NCBI GenBank assembly: GCA_035517695.1
Contig: DATIYI010000047.1
Span: 1-24,228 of the forward strand
Reading direction: 5' to 3'
From: DATFVJ01 sp035517695
Lineage (GTDB): Bacteria > Actinomycetota > Actinomycetes > Streptosporangiales > Streptosporangiaceae
Length of the DNA stretch: 24,228 nt
Positions within the stretch are counted from its first letter, which is position 1; every line of letters begins with the position of its first letter. Under the pieces are notes generated by a model. It did not search any database and was not told where the DNA came from. It was given only the letters and a program-made list of their open reading frames with translations. Shown here piece after piece: positions 1 through 7,900 of this stretch. The translations under genes were made by a program, and so were the position numbers.

Positions 1-84
1 CTCGATGTCGTCGGCTTCCTTCCAGACGGCCAGCATGTCCGGCCAGGTCGTGTTTTGCGGCGCGGTCTTGAAGGCGAAACGCAC
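1..84 (-). CDS. LLM class F420-dependent oxidoreductase, N-terminal fragment (runs off the window)
   Basis: The reverse strand reads from a GTG at 84 without a stop to the window edge, giving 28 residues that begin VRFAFKTAPQNTTWPDML and end in KEADDIE. This is the typical amino terminus of actinobacterial luciferase-like (LLM) oxidoreductases that use coenzyme F420: a first beta strand, then a helix carrying W-x-x-ADDIE. The family consists of soluble TIM-barrel enzymes performing hydride transfers with F420. The substrate cannot be predicted from this piece. No clear ribosome binding site is seen before the GTG, but no better start lies upstream. The gene is divergent from the amidohydrolase at 789. 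Confidence 0.72.
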   Translation of the reverse strand, partial: MRFAFKTAPQNTTWPDMLAVWKEADDIE

Positions 85-788
85 GTCGTGAGGGTATCAG
101 CCCTCGCCAAGATCACCCAGCTCCGGCGGTAGTGCACCGAAACTGGCGCCCTGGTCGGGTAGCCCGGGGTGGAAGACACGCCCAAACAACCGCTCATTGG
201 ATCAGCCGCGCCGATGACAAGCCTGACCTGATCCTCGACAGCGCTCGCATTGGCGGTGTCGGTCGCGCGCTGCACTACCAGGCTCGGTTCGCGTCCAAGA
301 TCCGGTGCAAATGAGTCATTATGCCCCGGGGTGACCTGCCGTTACCCGGAGCCCGGCTGCGCCGGGCGCTGCCGCGGCCGCGCTCTCGGGCGGTCAGACC
401 CAGCGGGTGCGGTTCGCCCCGCCAGCAACGCCAGCGCGGCCAACGGACTGGCCGGCTCGATATCGTGATCCTCGCCGCGATGACCACCGTGCCCGGCGCG
501 ACCAAGATCAGCCGCAACACCCAGAACGCCACGCCCCCGCACGCCCGCCACGCCGAGCCCCCCGCCGCCAGTTCGGCGTCCGGGTCGCTGGCCTGGGCCC
601 AGCGGCGCACGACGGCGATGAGCCGGTCAGAAGCGAGTGCGTACAATGCGCTCGGCAAGACCCACGCGGTGACACAACGCGGGCATATTTTCAGGAAAAG
701 CGCATATTTTCAGGAAAAGCACAGAGCTATGGAGGTGGCCGCGGAACACGGGCCGCGCTCCGGCACCGGCTGATGAGAGGGACCGAGG
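85..788. other. 704-bp intergenic region with no convincing intact gene
   Basis: This stretch separates two divergent genes. On the reverse strand, about 658-480 has G/C-biased third positions and reads as a short hydrophobic stretch (for example ACGGVAFWVLRLILVAPG). The bias then jumps to another frame near 475-400, as in a decayed small membrane protein. I recognise no family. The last 110 bases hold the AT-rich direct repeat described separately and the ribosome binding site of the amidohydrolase. Confidence 0.4.
683..720. repeat. Two perfect tandem copies of a 19-bp AT-rich element, candidate operator
   Basis: The 19-mer GCATATTTTCAGGAAAAGC occurs at 683-701 and again, without a gap, at 702-720. 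Each copy contains the near-palindrome TTTTCAGGAAAA (TTTC-AG-GAAA is exact). It is much more AT-rich than its surroundings and lies 69-106 bp before the amidohydrolase start. Helical phasing of 19 bp (nearly two turns) puts both copies on one DNA face, as expected for a cooperatively bound operator. The regulator is unknown. Confidence 0.55.
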
Positions 789-2045
789 ATGACGATCGAT
801 CCAAGAGCCCCAGCCGCCGGCGACCTTGCCGGGCTCTACCAGGACTTGCACATGCATCCGGAGCTGTCCTTCCAGGAGAGGCGGACCGCGGCGATCGTGG
901 CTGACCATCTGCGCGGGCTTGGATACCAGACGGCCACCGGTGTGGGGCGTACCGGAGTCGTTGGGATCTTGCGCAATGGGGAAGGCCGGACCGCTTTGCT
1001 CAGAGCCGACATGGACGGCCTGCCGGTAGCGGAACAGACCGGGTTGGCCTATGCCAGCGTGGCCCGGGGTGTAGACCACGACGGTCACGAGGGCCCGGTG
1101 ATGCACGCCTGCGGACACGACGTGCACGTGAGCTGCCTGATCGGGGCGTGCCGGGAGCTGGCAGCTAACCGTCCGGCCTGGTCGGGAACGCTGATGGTGG
1201 TATTTCAGCCTGCTGAGGAGGTCGGGGCGGGCGCCAAGGCGATGATCGACGACGGCCTAATCGATCGATTCGGGCGGCCCGACGTCGTCCTCGGCCAGCA
1301 TGTCGCCCCGCTTCCGGCCGGGTTTGTGGCGCTGCATCCTGGCACCGCCTACGCTGCGGCGGACAGCTTGAAGATCACACTGTTTGGCAAGGGCGCGCAC
1401 GGTTCACGTCCGCAGACCTCGATCGACCCCGTCGTGATGGCCGCCGCAACCGTCATGCGCCTGCAAACGGTGGTGTCTCGCGAGGTCGCTGGCACCGATA
1501 CCGCAGTTGTCACCGTCGGGGCCATGCGGGCGGGAACGAAGGAGAACATCATCCCTGACGATGCCGAGCTGCTGGTGAGCATCCGCACCGTCGACGGCGG
1601 TGTCCGCAGCCGCGTGCTGGACGCGATCGAACGGATCGTCCGGGCCGAGGCGGCCGCCTCCGGGGCCACCCGCGACCCCCAGGTGCAGCTCACCGGGAAC
1701 TTCCCCGCAGTAGTCAACGGCGAACCCGCCTCAGCGCGAACCCTGGCAGCCTTCACCACCCTGCTGGGCGAGGGCAAGGTCATCGACCCCGGGCTGCTTA
1801 CCGCCAGCGAAGACGTTGGCGTGCTCGCCACCGCCTCCGGCGCACCGTGTGTGTTCTGGCTGCTCGGCGGCGCCGACCCCCGGGTCTTCGCCGCCGCCAG
1901 CAGCGCTGACGACGTCATCGACATGGCGAAAGCACAGCCCTCCAACCACTCGCCGCGCTACGCGCCGGTCATCGAGCCCACCCTCAGCATCGGTGTCGCC
2001 GCCCTGGTTACCGCAGCACAGACCTGGCTGCCCCGCGCCACCTGA
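789..2045 (+). CDS. M20 family metallo-amidohydrolase (hippurate / indoleacetyl-amino-acid hydrolase type)
   Basis: The 418-residue protein matches the M20D amidohydrolase family in length and motif order. HMHPELSFQE lies at residues 21-30. A metal-binding ADMDGLPV lies near 73-80, MHACGHDVH at 105-113 (Cys108 and His110 as metal ligands), and QPAEE at 140-144 with the general-base glutamate. A later LGQHVAPLPAG gives another ligand histidine. A dimerisation domain occupies roughly 185-300. These enzymes are cytoplasmic, bind two divalent metals and cleave N-acyl amino acids such as hippurate or auxin conjugates; the exact substrate is not visible. The ATG follows GAGAGGGA by six bases. The gene stands alone, preceded by the 19-bp direct repeat, which may control it. 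No signal peptide is seen. Confidence 0.93.
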   Translation: MTIDPRAPAAGDLAGLYQDLHMHPELSFQERRTAAIVADHLRGLGYQTATGVGRTGVVGILRNGEGRTALLRADMDGLPVAEQTGLAYASVARGVDHDGHEGPVMHACGHDVHVSCLIGACRELAANRPAWSGTLMVVFQPAEEVGAGAKAMIDDGLIDRFGRPDVVLGQHVAPLPAGFVALHPGTAYAAADSLKITLFGKGAHGSRPQTSIDPVVMAAATVMRLQTVVSREVAGTDTAVVTVGAMRAGTKENIIPDDAELLVSIRTVDGGVRSRVLDAIERIVRAEAAASGATRDPQVQLTGNFPAVVNGEPASARTLAAFTTLLGEGKVIDPGLLTASEDVGVLATASGAPCVFWLLGGADPRVFAAASSADDVIDMAKAQPSNHSPRYAPVIEPTLSIGVAALVTAAQTWLPRAT

Positions 2046-2194
2046 CACACCAGATGGCAGACGCCCAGCCGAAGACGGCCCGGCATCTTCAACGAACCTG
2101 ATCATGAGATCAAGTGTGGCAATCCGTGGTACCAAACCAAACACAAAGTCTTGTTGGCAGTTGGAAGCAAGTCCGCTGAGATCAGGTCGGCCAG

Positions 2195-2216
2195 GTGGAC
2201 TCCACAGTGAGTCCAC
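2195..2216. repeat. Perfect 8-bp inverted repeat (hairpin)
   Basis: GTGGACTC at 2195-2202 and GAGTCCAC at 2209-2216 are exact inverted copies separated by CACAGT. There is no T tract after it, so it does not look like a classical terminator. It lies about 150 bp after the amidohydrolase stop and 39 bp before the CCAGT array. It may be an mRNA-end hairpin or a mobile-element end. Confidence 0.45.
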
Positions 2217-2254
2217 GAGCGTGCAACGTGGCACGTCCCAAGCCGATCATGGCG

Positions 2255-2328
2255 CCAGTCCAGTCCAGTCCAGTCCAGTCCAGTCCAGTCCAGTCCAGTC
2301 CAGTCCAGTCCAGTCCAGTCCAGTCCAG
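2255..2328. repeat. (CCAGT)n pentanucleotide tandem repeat, about 14.8 copies
   Basis: The unit CCAGT is repeated without a single interruption over 74 bp, from GGCG at 2251-2254 to CGCTTTCC after 2328. Because the unit is five bases, any change in copy number shifts a reading frame. The array lies in a gene-poor area and I find no credible gene through it, although in every frame it reads as a five-residue peptide repeat (SPVQS forward). Such perfect arrays are prone to slipped-strand copy-number change. Confidence 0.95.
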
Positions 2329-2726
2329 CGCTTTCCACGTCCCAGGCGACGCGGGGACAAGCCGCGAAAGCGGCCGCAAGATACATGGTGCTATCAGCGT
2401 TCATCAGGGTGCGTCATCCGGCGAGGTCAGCATGCCGCAGCATCCCACAGTGCCAGATCGGCTGAGCGGTCAGCGTATGGCCGCCACGATCGCACCGGGC
2501 AAACGGAGGCCGGGCGAGGCTCCCGATATGCCTGATCCGACGTGGGTGGCTGTGCCGCGGCTGTCGAGAAGCTGAGTGGGCTCACCATGCCATGGCAGAG
2601 CCGATCTCGTGCGCAGGTGGCCGCGACGTAGAGCAGGGATCGCTCGCCTAGCGAGGCATCTACACCAGGTCCGCCGGCCTGGGCGCGGTATCGCACTCGA
2701 CCGCGCCCGCCGGTCAGCGTCCTGGG

Positions 2727-2901
2727 ATGCGATTGAGGCGTACCGGGCGCAAGCACGCGCGGCCGGGACCGTCGACTTCGCCGAGGGCGACCAGCTTGAC
2801 GACTACGGCAATGGCTCGACTACCACCGCCAGCTCCGCGCCCTGGTCGCCGAGCCCGAAGCCCTCACCCTGGCCATCGCCGACGCCGATCCGCTGGGCTA
2901 A
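2727..2901 (+). pseudogene. 3' fragment of an unrecognised gene, with one frameshift
   Basis: Codons with strong G/C third positions run from about 2727 (AIEAYRAQARAAGTVDFAEG) to near 2815. The coding signal then continues in another frame as LDYHRQLRALVAEPEA and ALTLAIADADPLG, to a TAA at 2899-2901. Joined, the two parts form a plausible acidic helical C-terminus, which suggests a frameshift near 2810-2820. No start or upstream domain is preserved. I do not recognise the family. Confidence 0.35.
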
Positions 2902-3368
2902 CCAATGCCGACCCGCAGGCTCCGCCCACGACACCCGGCAAACCACCACACAAAACCGTGGCTGCGGGACGCTTAACCCGTGGACACGCCCGCGACCAGC
3001 ACCCATTACCGCAGGTCACCGCGAAATGTGAAGACTTATCCTATTCAAAGCCTAGGCTCGAAAGATCCGAACGAGCTATGGGGGCAACAGGGGGGACTAT
3101 GGTGGGGTTAGTGCCAGCTCAACGAAGGCCTACGCGGCTACTCGGCCCCTTCGTAACCAAGATCGAGGACAGTCACGTGGCGCGTGCGGTCGCGGGAGGT
3201 CTTTCGGCAGGCAACTCGATCATCAGCTCCAGGCCCAGTCCGAGCAAGGCGATGGAGGAGGCGATGACCCCTGCCGTGACCGCGACCGCGGCGCAGGCAG
3301 TGCTGGGGCTCCGACGTCGGTTGTTCCTGTCCTTCGGCCCTGCCGCAGCCCGATCTGCCGCGCGGCGC

Positions 3369-4355
3369 CTATTGGAGGCCGAAGAATCTGCGCACCCGCG
3401 CAGACTTGCGGGCCAGGACGCGGAAAAATGGGAGCGAGAACACGACCTGAGAAATGCTCCCGTACCGCTCGTAGATTGCCGCGTTCAGCTCCATGGCAAG
3501 CACGATTCCTCTCCCGAGAATGAAGAACCAGCCCAGCGTCACGATGGTCGTGCCAATCGCTCCGTAGAGCTGGCTTGCGCGGCTGAGCCGTTCTGGAAGA
3601 TAGAACTCACTGATCGCGTGCATAACCGTGATGGTCAGAGCCACGAGCAAGGATCCTGGCAGCAGCGCTCCCGGGTCATCGGTGGCACGCGGCAGCATCG
3701 TCGAGACGCCGAGCCACGCCAGCCCGTAGATCACCAAGGCTGCCGGGACAAACGCAAGCCCGGCAACGGCAAGTCCCAGGTCTTCCCGCACTCGATTCAC
3801 GAGGATAGCGATCAAGGTCATGCCACAGATCAGGCCTGCAACCACGCCCGCCGTGCGCAACGAAGCTCGAGACCCCGACAGCGGCAGCCGCCACGCGGCC
3901 GCGCTCGCTGCCCGCAGGACCCTGCTCAACGACCGGCCTGCGGTCAGCACTCCGAACAGGCCGATCAGCACCGCGAACCACCGTGTGAACCCAGGCTGGT
4001 GAAAAGCCTCGCTGATCTGCGCGCCGAGGCTACCGGATACACCGGCAGTGCTGCTGACGGCGCGGGCATCGACGAATCCAGAGGCGAACCCTGCGATTCC
4101 GACCACCAGGAGCAGCAATGGCACGAAGAACAGAAACAGGCGAAACGCGATCGCGCTGCCCATGACCGGTCCTGCCGATTCCCGATCTCGCCTGTAGGTC
4201 CCGGCGATGACGTCTACGACAGGAAAGTGCTCGTACCGCGCCAGCCGCTGCCGGACTGGACTCAGGCGCGTCTGCGTCGTTTGAGCCAGCCTCCGGAACG
4301 CAGTGAGGTCGCGGTCGGCTTTGCCGGCATGCTGATCATCGGGGTCGTCACTCAT
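3369..4355 (-). CDS. YihY/virulence factor BrkB family inner-membrane protein
   Basis: The 328-residue protein has a charged cytoplasmic N-terminus (about 1-60) followed by roughly six hydrophobic segments. These include AFRLFLFFVPLLLLVVGIAG (near 68-90), WFAVLIGLFGVLTAG, GLICGMTLIAILV, FVPAALVIYGLAWLGV, LLVALTITVMHAISEFY, and a final TTIVTLGWFFILGRGIVL leading into MELNAAIYERYG. The order, the LYGAIGTTIVTLGWFF element and the basic tail fit the YihY/BrkB (formerly RbnA) family. Members are polytopic membrane proteins of unresolved function; the old ribonuclease BN assignment was incorrect. No strong ribosome binding site precedes the ATG. The gene is isolated, with repeat-rich DNA on one side and gene debris on the other. 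Confidence 0.9.
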   Translation of the reverse strand: MSDDPDDQHAGKADRDLTAFRRLAQTTQTRLSPVRQRLARYEHFPVVDVIAGTYRRDRESAGPVMGSAIAFRLFLFFVPLLLLVVGIAGFASGFVDARAVSSTAGVSGSLGAQISEAFHQPGFTRWFAVLIGLFGVLTAGRSLSRVLRAASAAAWRLPLSGSRASLRTAGVVAGLICGMTLIAILVNRVREDLGLAVAGLAFVPAALVIYGLAWLGVSTMLPRATDDPGALLPGSLLVALTITVMHAISEFYLPERLSRASQLYGAIGTTIVTLGWFFILGRGIVLAMELNAAIYERYGSISQVVFSLPFFRVLARKSARVRRFFGLQ

Positions 4356-5419
4356 CGTGCCCGGCTCGGGAATTTCGCGCCATCCAGAATCTCGCCGCCG
4401 GCCCGGGCGAGTTGAGCTCGCGCTGAGGCAGGCCTCCAGGTAAGGGTCTCACGTTGACCAGCTGGGCGGGGGACCGCGCGTGTGCCCGGCACGAGACGAC
4501 GTGGCCGCCCTAGGCCGAGGCGACCGCGAGCGTCCTGGCAGCGGCCTGGACGGCCCGGCGGCCGCCCCCAGGTACTCGCGGTCGACCACCAGGTCCGCGG
4601 CGGGAAGCTCGCCGTTTAAGGCACGGCCGGGCCAGTCCGCGTAAGCGTCACGCTCTGAGGTTATTGATACAGCCCCTCATTTGTGGCCCGACGACCGGGA
4701 GCCGACGCCGCCTCGGATAAAAGTATCGACTTAACCGCCGACAGTCACGGCTCACAGCGGAACGCGTAACATCGCATGGACCGCGAGATGGGGAGCTGAG
4801 ATGGACCGGCCGCAGCCTCAGCCTGTGTGGCCGTGAACCGCGACCCGGCCCGGGCCGACGGCACCGCCGTCACAAGGACCCCATGCTGGGCGCAGTCAGC
4901 TGCTCGTGCTGCGGCACGAGGTCGCCGTGTTGCGCCCAACCCATTTCGGGCTGCGGCTGGACTGAGCCGACCGCGCGATCCTTGCCGCCCTTGCCGGACT
5001 CCTGCCACGGAACGTGAGGGCGCACCGGCAGGTCACGCCAGGCACTCGCCAGGCACCGTCCTGCGGTGGCACCGTCGGCCATCACTAATCTCGCTGGGGC
5101 TGCCGGCGTGAATTGCGCGGACACAATCAAGTGCCGTTCATTTTAATTCTCCTGAACGGCTGCCGCGCATGCGTCACGGCCTCTCGGCGCCGCGATCGTT
5201 CCGTACAACGACATCGGCTCTCGAAGGCCACTGACAGAGTGTCGCGGTCCCGCTCGCCGACCGGCACGCGCAGCGCGCTCTGCACGGTCCTGACCAGATC
5301 TGCCACATCGATTTGCGCTGGTATCGGCCCGGCTCCGCCGGCCGTCTCCCGCTAGGTGACGATGGGCCCTGGTGATGGTGACGTGGCAGGGACAAGTATG
5401 GGTCTTGAGAGGGGTAGCC
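4356..5419. other. 1.06-kb region of gene debris
   Basis: No intact gene is seen. On the reverse strand, about 4640-4520 contains coding-like fragments in two frames (GELPAADLVVDREYLG, then AVQAAARTLAVASA ending at a TAG near 4512), as in a decayed unknown gene. The forward strand carries the broken transposase at about 4885-5111. Reverse frames over about 5330-5200 have mild coding bias (for example DVADLVRTVQSALRVPVGE) but no start or recognised family. The final 30 bp contain the ribosome binding site of the gene at 5420. Confidence 0.4.
4885..5111 (+). pseudogene. N-terminal remnant of an integrase-core (IS3/IS481-like) transposase
   Basis: The forward strand reads QLLVLRHEVAVLR, then ADRAILAALAGLLPR and a VTPGTVLRWHRR-type motif. 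These are landmarks of the N-terminal helix-turn-helix region of actinobacterial DDE integrase-type transposases. It is dead three ways. A TGA at 4963-4965 replaces the usual Trp before ADRA. An 11-bp tandem duplication (CCAGGCACTCG followed by CCAGGCACCG, near 5037-5060) splits VTPGT from GTVLRWHRR into different frames. The catalytic core is missing beyond about 5111. Family-level placement is tentative; remnant status is clear. Confidence 0.7.
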
Positions 5420-6766
5420 ATGGTTTTCGCTGATCGGGCCGATGCGGGACGGTGCCTGGCCGCCAGGTTGCGGCACCTGGCAGGTGAGCGTATGGTGGTC
5501 CTTGGCCTGCCGCGAGGCGGCGTCCCGGTCGCTTTCGAGGTAGCCGCCGCGCTCGGCGCGCCGCTGGACGTTATCGTCGTCCGCAAGCTTGGGGTGCCGT
5601 TTCAGCCCGAGCTCGGCATGGGCGCCATCGGCGAGGACGGGGTGCGGGTCATCAACCGCGAGGTCGTCCGCCTGGCCGGGGTCTCCGAGAACGAGCTGGC
5701 CGCGGTTGAGGCGCGGGAACGCACCGAGCTAGAACGCCGCGCCTGGCGCTTTCGCGCCAGCCGACCGCGTCAGTCGCTTGATGGCCGGGTCGCGCTGGTG
5801 GTCGATGACGGTGTCGCCACTGGGTCGACGGCCCGGGCCGCCTGCCAGGTCGCACGCGCACAGGGGGCAGCCCGGGTAGTGCTAGCCGTACCCGTTGCGG
5901 CGCCGGGGTGGCAGGCCCGGATCGGCGGCGACGCCGACGAGCTGGTGTGCGCGGAGACCCCGCATCCGTTCTTCGCCATCGGGCAGTTCTACGCTGACTT
6001 CTCCCAGACAACCGACGACGAAGTGGTCGCCTGCCTGCAGCGCGCCGCCACGCCCGGGTCGGTGGCAGGCGTCGGCGCTGCGGGCGCAGGTGACCCGCCC
6101 GCCCACGGTGAAGAGGTTGAGGTCAGCGCAGGGGCGGTCGGCCTGGCCGGTCAGCTGACCGTGCCAGACAAGGCGATCGGGCTCGTGGTGTTCGCCCACG
6201 GCAGCGGCAGCAGCCGGCACAGCCCGCGCAACCGTCATGTCGCCACCGCCCTGAACCAGGCAGGCCTGGGCACGCTCTTGTTCGACCTACTCACGCCACG
6301 TGAGGAGCTTGACCGGGCCAACGTGTTCGATATCGGCTTGCTCGCCGGGCGTCTCGCCGACGTCACCCGATGGCTCGCCAGCCGGCCCGGCGCCGCGGGC
6401 CTGCCCGTCGGATACTTCGGCGCCAGCACCGGCGCCGCCGCCGCGCTTTGGGCCGCGGCGCAGCCCGGTGCCGACATCTCGGCGGTGGTGTCCCGCGGCG
6501 GACGCCCCGACCTCGCCAGGCCCTGCCTCGCCTCCGTGCGGGCACCCACGCTGCTCATCGTCGGCGGCCGCGACGACGTCGTGCTCGACCTCAACCGCCA
6601 GGCCCAGGCCGAACTGCGCTGCGAGAACCACCTGGCCGTGATACCCGGCGCCACCCACCTGTTCGAGGAACCCGGCACCCTCGCCGCCGCCGCCGAACTG
6701 GCCCGTGACTGGTTCACCAGCCACCTGCTCCCCAGCGCATTGGACGAAGTGCACGATGGCGGATGA
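5420..6766 (+). CDS. Phosphoribosyltransferase-dienelactone hydrolase fusion protein (Rv0571c-like)
   Basis: The 448-residue protein joins two domains. Residues 1-215 are a type I phosphoribosyltransferase fold, with the early PRGGVPVAFEVA and the PRPP-binding motif VALVVDDGVATGSTARA (about 124-140). Residues 235-440 are an alpha/beta hydrolase of the dienelactone-hydrolase type, with VVFAHGSGSSRHSP, a nucleophile elbow GASTGA (Ser336), an acidic GGRDDVV (about 383-388) and His413 in GATHLFEEPG. The ATG at 5420 is preferred over 5372 because it follows GAGAGGGG and begins the usual MVFADRADAG. This fusion occurs in mycobacteria as Rv0571c, a DosR dormancy-regulon member; its substrate is not established. 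I see no clear DosR box directly upstream. Confidence 0.9.
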   Translation: MVFADRADAGRCLAARLRHLAGERMVVLGLPRGGVPVAFEVAAALGAPLDVIVVRKLGVPFQPELGMGAIGEDGVRVINREVVRLAGVSENELAAVEARERTELERRAWRFRASRPRQSLDGRVALVVDDGVATGSTARAACQVARAQGAARVVLAVPVAAPGWQARIGGDADELVCAETPHPFFAIGQFYADFSQTTDDEVVACLQRAATPGSVAGVGAAGAGDPPAHGEEVEVSAGAVGLAGQLTVPDKAIGLVVFAHGSGSSRHSPRNRHVATALNQAGLGTLLFDLLTPREELDRANVFDIGLLAGRLADVTRWLASRPGAAGLPVGYFGASTGAAAALWAAAQPGADISAVVSRGGRPDLARPCLASVRAPTLLIVGGRDDVVLDLNRQAQAELRCENHLAVIPGATHLFEEPGTLAAAAELARDWFTSHLLPSALDEVHDGG

Positions 6767-7078
6767 TGGGGCCTTGCATGCGCCTGCTGACCAGCCGATA
6801 CGGTGGCCTCCGGGCGCGTCACGTGCGGACTAGGCAAGTCCCCAGCGGCTAATTGTGGTGTAGGCGGCCGATGGCGTCGGCCAGTAGAGGGGCGACGGAC
6901 TTCACTTGTGGCGCGGCGCGCAAGCTCGGCGGCAAGGGGGTATTGGTCCCGACGGGTCCGGGTCGGCGAGGTCCGGCCGGCGCCCGGGAGCCGTCAGCCT
7001 GGGGCGGAGTCCTTGGCCCTGCCGGGGGTGGGAACTATGTCCCTATCGAAGCTGATGGCAGCGGGTGACGCTGTTGTT
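6767..7078. other. 312-bp non-coding stretch before the broken DUF7455 gene
   Basis: No gene is visible. The stretch includes the imperfect palindrome GGACTAGGCAAGTCC (near 6826-6840) and GGGGTATTGGTCCC (6937-6950). The latter resembles a DosR box only loosely, with three mismatches at defined positions. Either could be part of a promoter for the downstream DUF7455/DUF1918 genes, but the evidence is weak. Confidence 0.3.
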
Positions 7079-7437
7079 ATGAAGGTGAGGTTCCTGCAGC
7101 GCAGTGCCGCGGTTGCGAGGAAACCAGCGGATGGTGCGGCTGCGCCGCTCACGCTTGCTGACCGCGCCTGCTGCTGCCGGCCAGGCCGGTGTTCACAGTG
7201 CTGATGCCACCGACCTCCGCCCGCCCGCACCCGGTTGACTTGCTGCTGTGCGGCCACCACTACCGAGCCTGCAAGGCCGTCCTGACAGCCGCCGCGGCCA
7301 CCGTCTACGACGAGACGGGTGCGCTGGCCGAACCGGCGGCGGGCGTCGGCCCGCGCATCTTGAGCCTGCCGAGGTCGCGCCGCCGCCGCGGCGATGAGCC
7401 GCCGAACTGCCCGCACGTCTCAGGCCCGCCGGCCTGA
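7079..7437 (+). pseudogene. DUF7455-like small zinc-ribbon protein gene, frameshifted
   Basis: One frame starting at ATG 7079 reads up to LTLADRACCC and then into a stop at 7202-7204. A second frame continues as PARPVFTVLMP, DLLLCGHHYRA and AAATVYDETGAL. Joined at about 7168-7183 they reproduce the layout of actinobacterial DUF7455 proteins: an ADRCDRC-type cysteine pair, a short strand, then LLCGHHYR as the second metal-binding half. The break therefore lies in the GC-rich run around TGCTGCTGCCGGCC. It is either a one-base loss in the organism or a sequencing error. ATGs at 7037 and 7052 are alternative starts. The C-terminal 30 residues, rich in Arg and Pro, may also be out of frame. Function of the family is unknown. 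Confidence 0.65.
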
Positions 7438-7492
7438 GAATCCCCGCAGGCAGGCCGCGAGGTGAGGATCTTGCGGCGGGAAGGGAGGAATC

Positions 7493-7693
7493 ATGCGAGC
7501 AAATGCCGGCGATGAGCTGGTCGTCAGGGGTCACCACGTTGGCGATCAAGATCGCACCGCGGTGATCGTCGAGGTGCATGGTGAGGACGGCGCGCCACCG
7601 TATCTGGTCCGCTGGAGCGACGGCCACCAGAGCGTGTTCTTTCCGTCTTCCGACGCGGTGGTCGAGCACCATCCCAAGGCCAGCGCGGGGTAG
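7493..7693 (+). CDS. DUF1918 domain-containing protein
   Basis: The 66-residue protein matches the length and pattern of DUF1918. It has a first strand with GDELVVRGHHVG, then TAVIVEVHGEDGAPPYLVRW, and WSDGHQSVFFPSSDAVVEH, forming a small SH3-like barrel. The family is common in actinobacteria as single small proteins of unknown role, often near stress genes. The ATG follows GGGAAGGAGG by about five bases, a strong ribosome binding site. It lies 55 bp after the broken DUF7455 gene and 207 bp before the CBS-domain gene. Confidence 0.92.
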   Translation: MRANAGDELVVRGHHVGDQDRTAVIVEVHGEDGAPPYLVRWSDGHQSVFFPSSDAVVEHHPKASAG

Positions 7694-7838
7694 CCAGACG
7701 CCGCGGCAGCGTGCGGGACCAGCCAGCGGTCTAGGCCGCCGGCGCCTGTGCCCGAGCCGGCCAAGGCGACTTGAACGGCCCAGCGGGTGATGGCCGCTGA
7801 CCCTGGTCGTGATGCGGGGTCGTGCCGCCCGCCTTGGC

Positions 7839-7872
7839 GGCTCTGCGGAGCCAGGGGCCTATCCGTAAGGCC
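7839..7872. promoter_or_regulatory. Two inverted repeats in front of the CBS-BON gene
   Basis: GGCTC-TGCG-GAGCC (7839-7852) is a tight hairpin. GGCCT-ATCCGTA-AGGCC (7856-7872) follows almost at once, ending 28 bp before the ATG at 7901. They could be a terminator of upstream transcription followed by an operator, or a structured 5' leader. There is no T run. I cannot assign a regulator. Confidence 0.35.
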
Positions 7873-7900
7873 GTTAACAGAAGGAGGAGGGGGAGGGACG

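Larger units (their letters stand above)
2046..3368. other. 1.3-kb gene-poor region with repeats and one gene fragment
   Basis: Between the amidohydrolase and the convergent YihY gene I see no intact gene. The region holds an inverted repeat (2195-2216), a pentanucleotide microsatellite (2255-2328) and the fragment ending at 2901. On the reverse strand, about 3320-3173 reads as a membrane-like segment (for example AVAVTAGVIASSIALLGLG) ending in a TGA at 3175-3173. It has no credible start and may be the tail of a lost small membrane protein. A long forward open frame across 2727-4415 is only the antisense of the YihY gene. Confidence 0.45.

Noticed and set aside
275..658. Reverse-strand open frame with a hydrophobic stretch
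   Set aside because: The coding bias changes frame part-way, and there is no recognisable family or ribosome binding site. It was treated as possible debris only.
2255..2328. CRISPR array
   Set aside because: The repeat is a simple 5-bp microsatellite with no spacers, and no cas genes are present.
2727..4415. Very long forward open frame (over 560 codons)
   Set aside because: It is mostly antisense to the YihY/BrkB gene, whose reverse-strand product has clear membrane segments. The forward product is low-complexity Arg/Gln/Pro without domains.
5385..5410. Possible DosR box before the PRTase-hydrolase gene (GGGACAAGTATGGGTCT)
   Set aside because: Only the left half GGGAC fits. The right half lacks GNCCC at the required spacing.
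6937..6950. GGGGTATTGGTCCC as a DosR box
   Set aside because: There are three mismatches at defined positions and no intact gene at the expected distance, so it was kept only as a remark.
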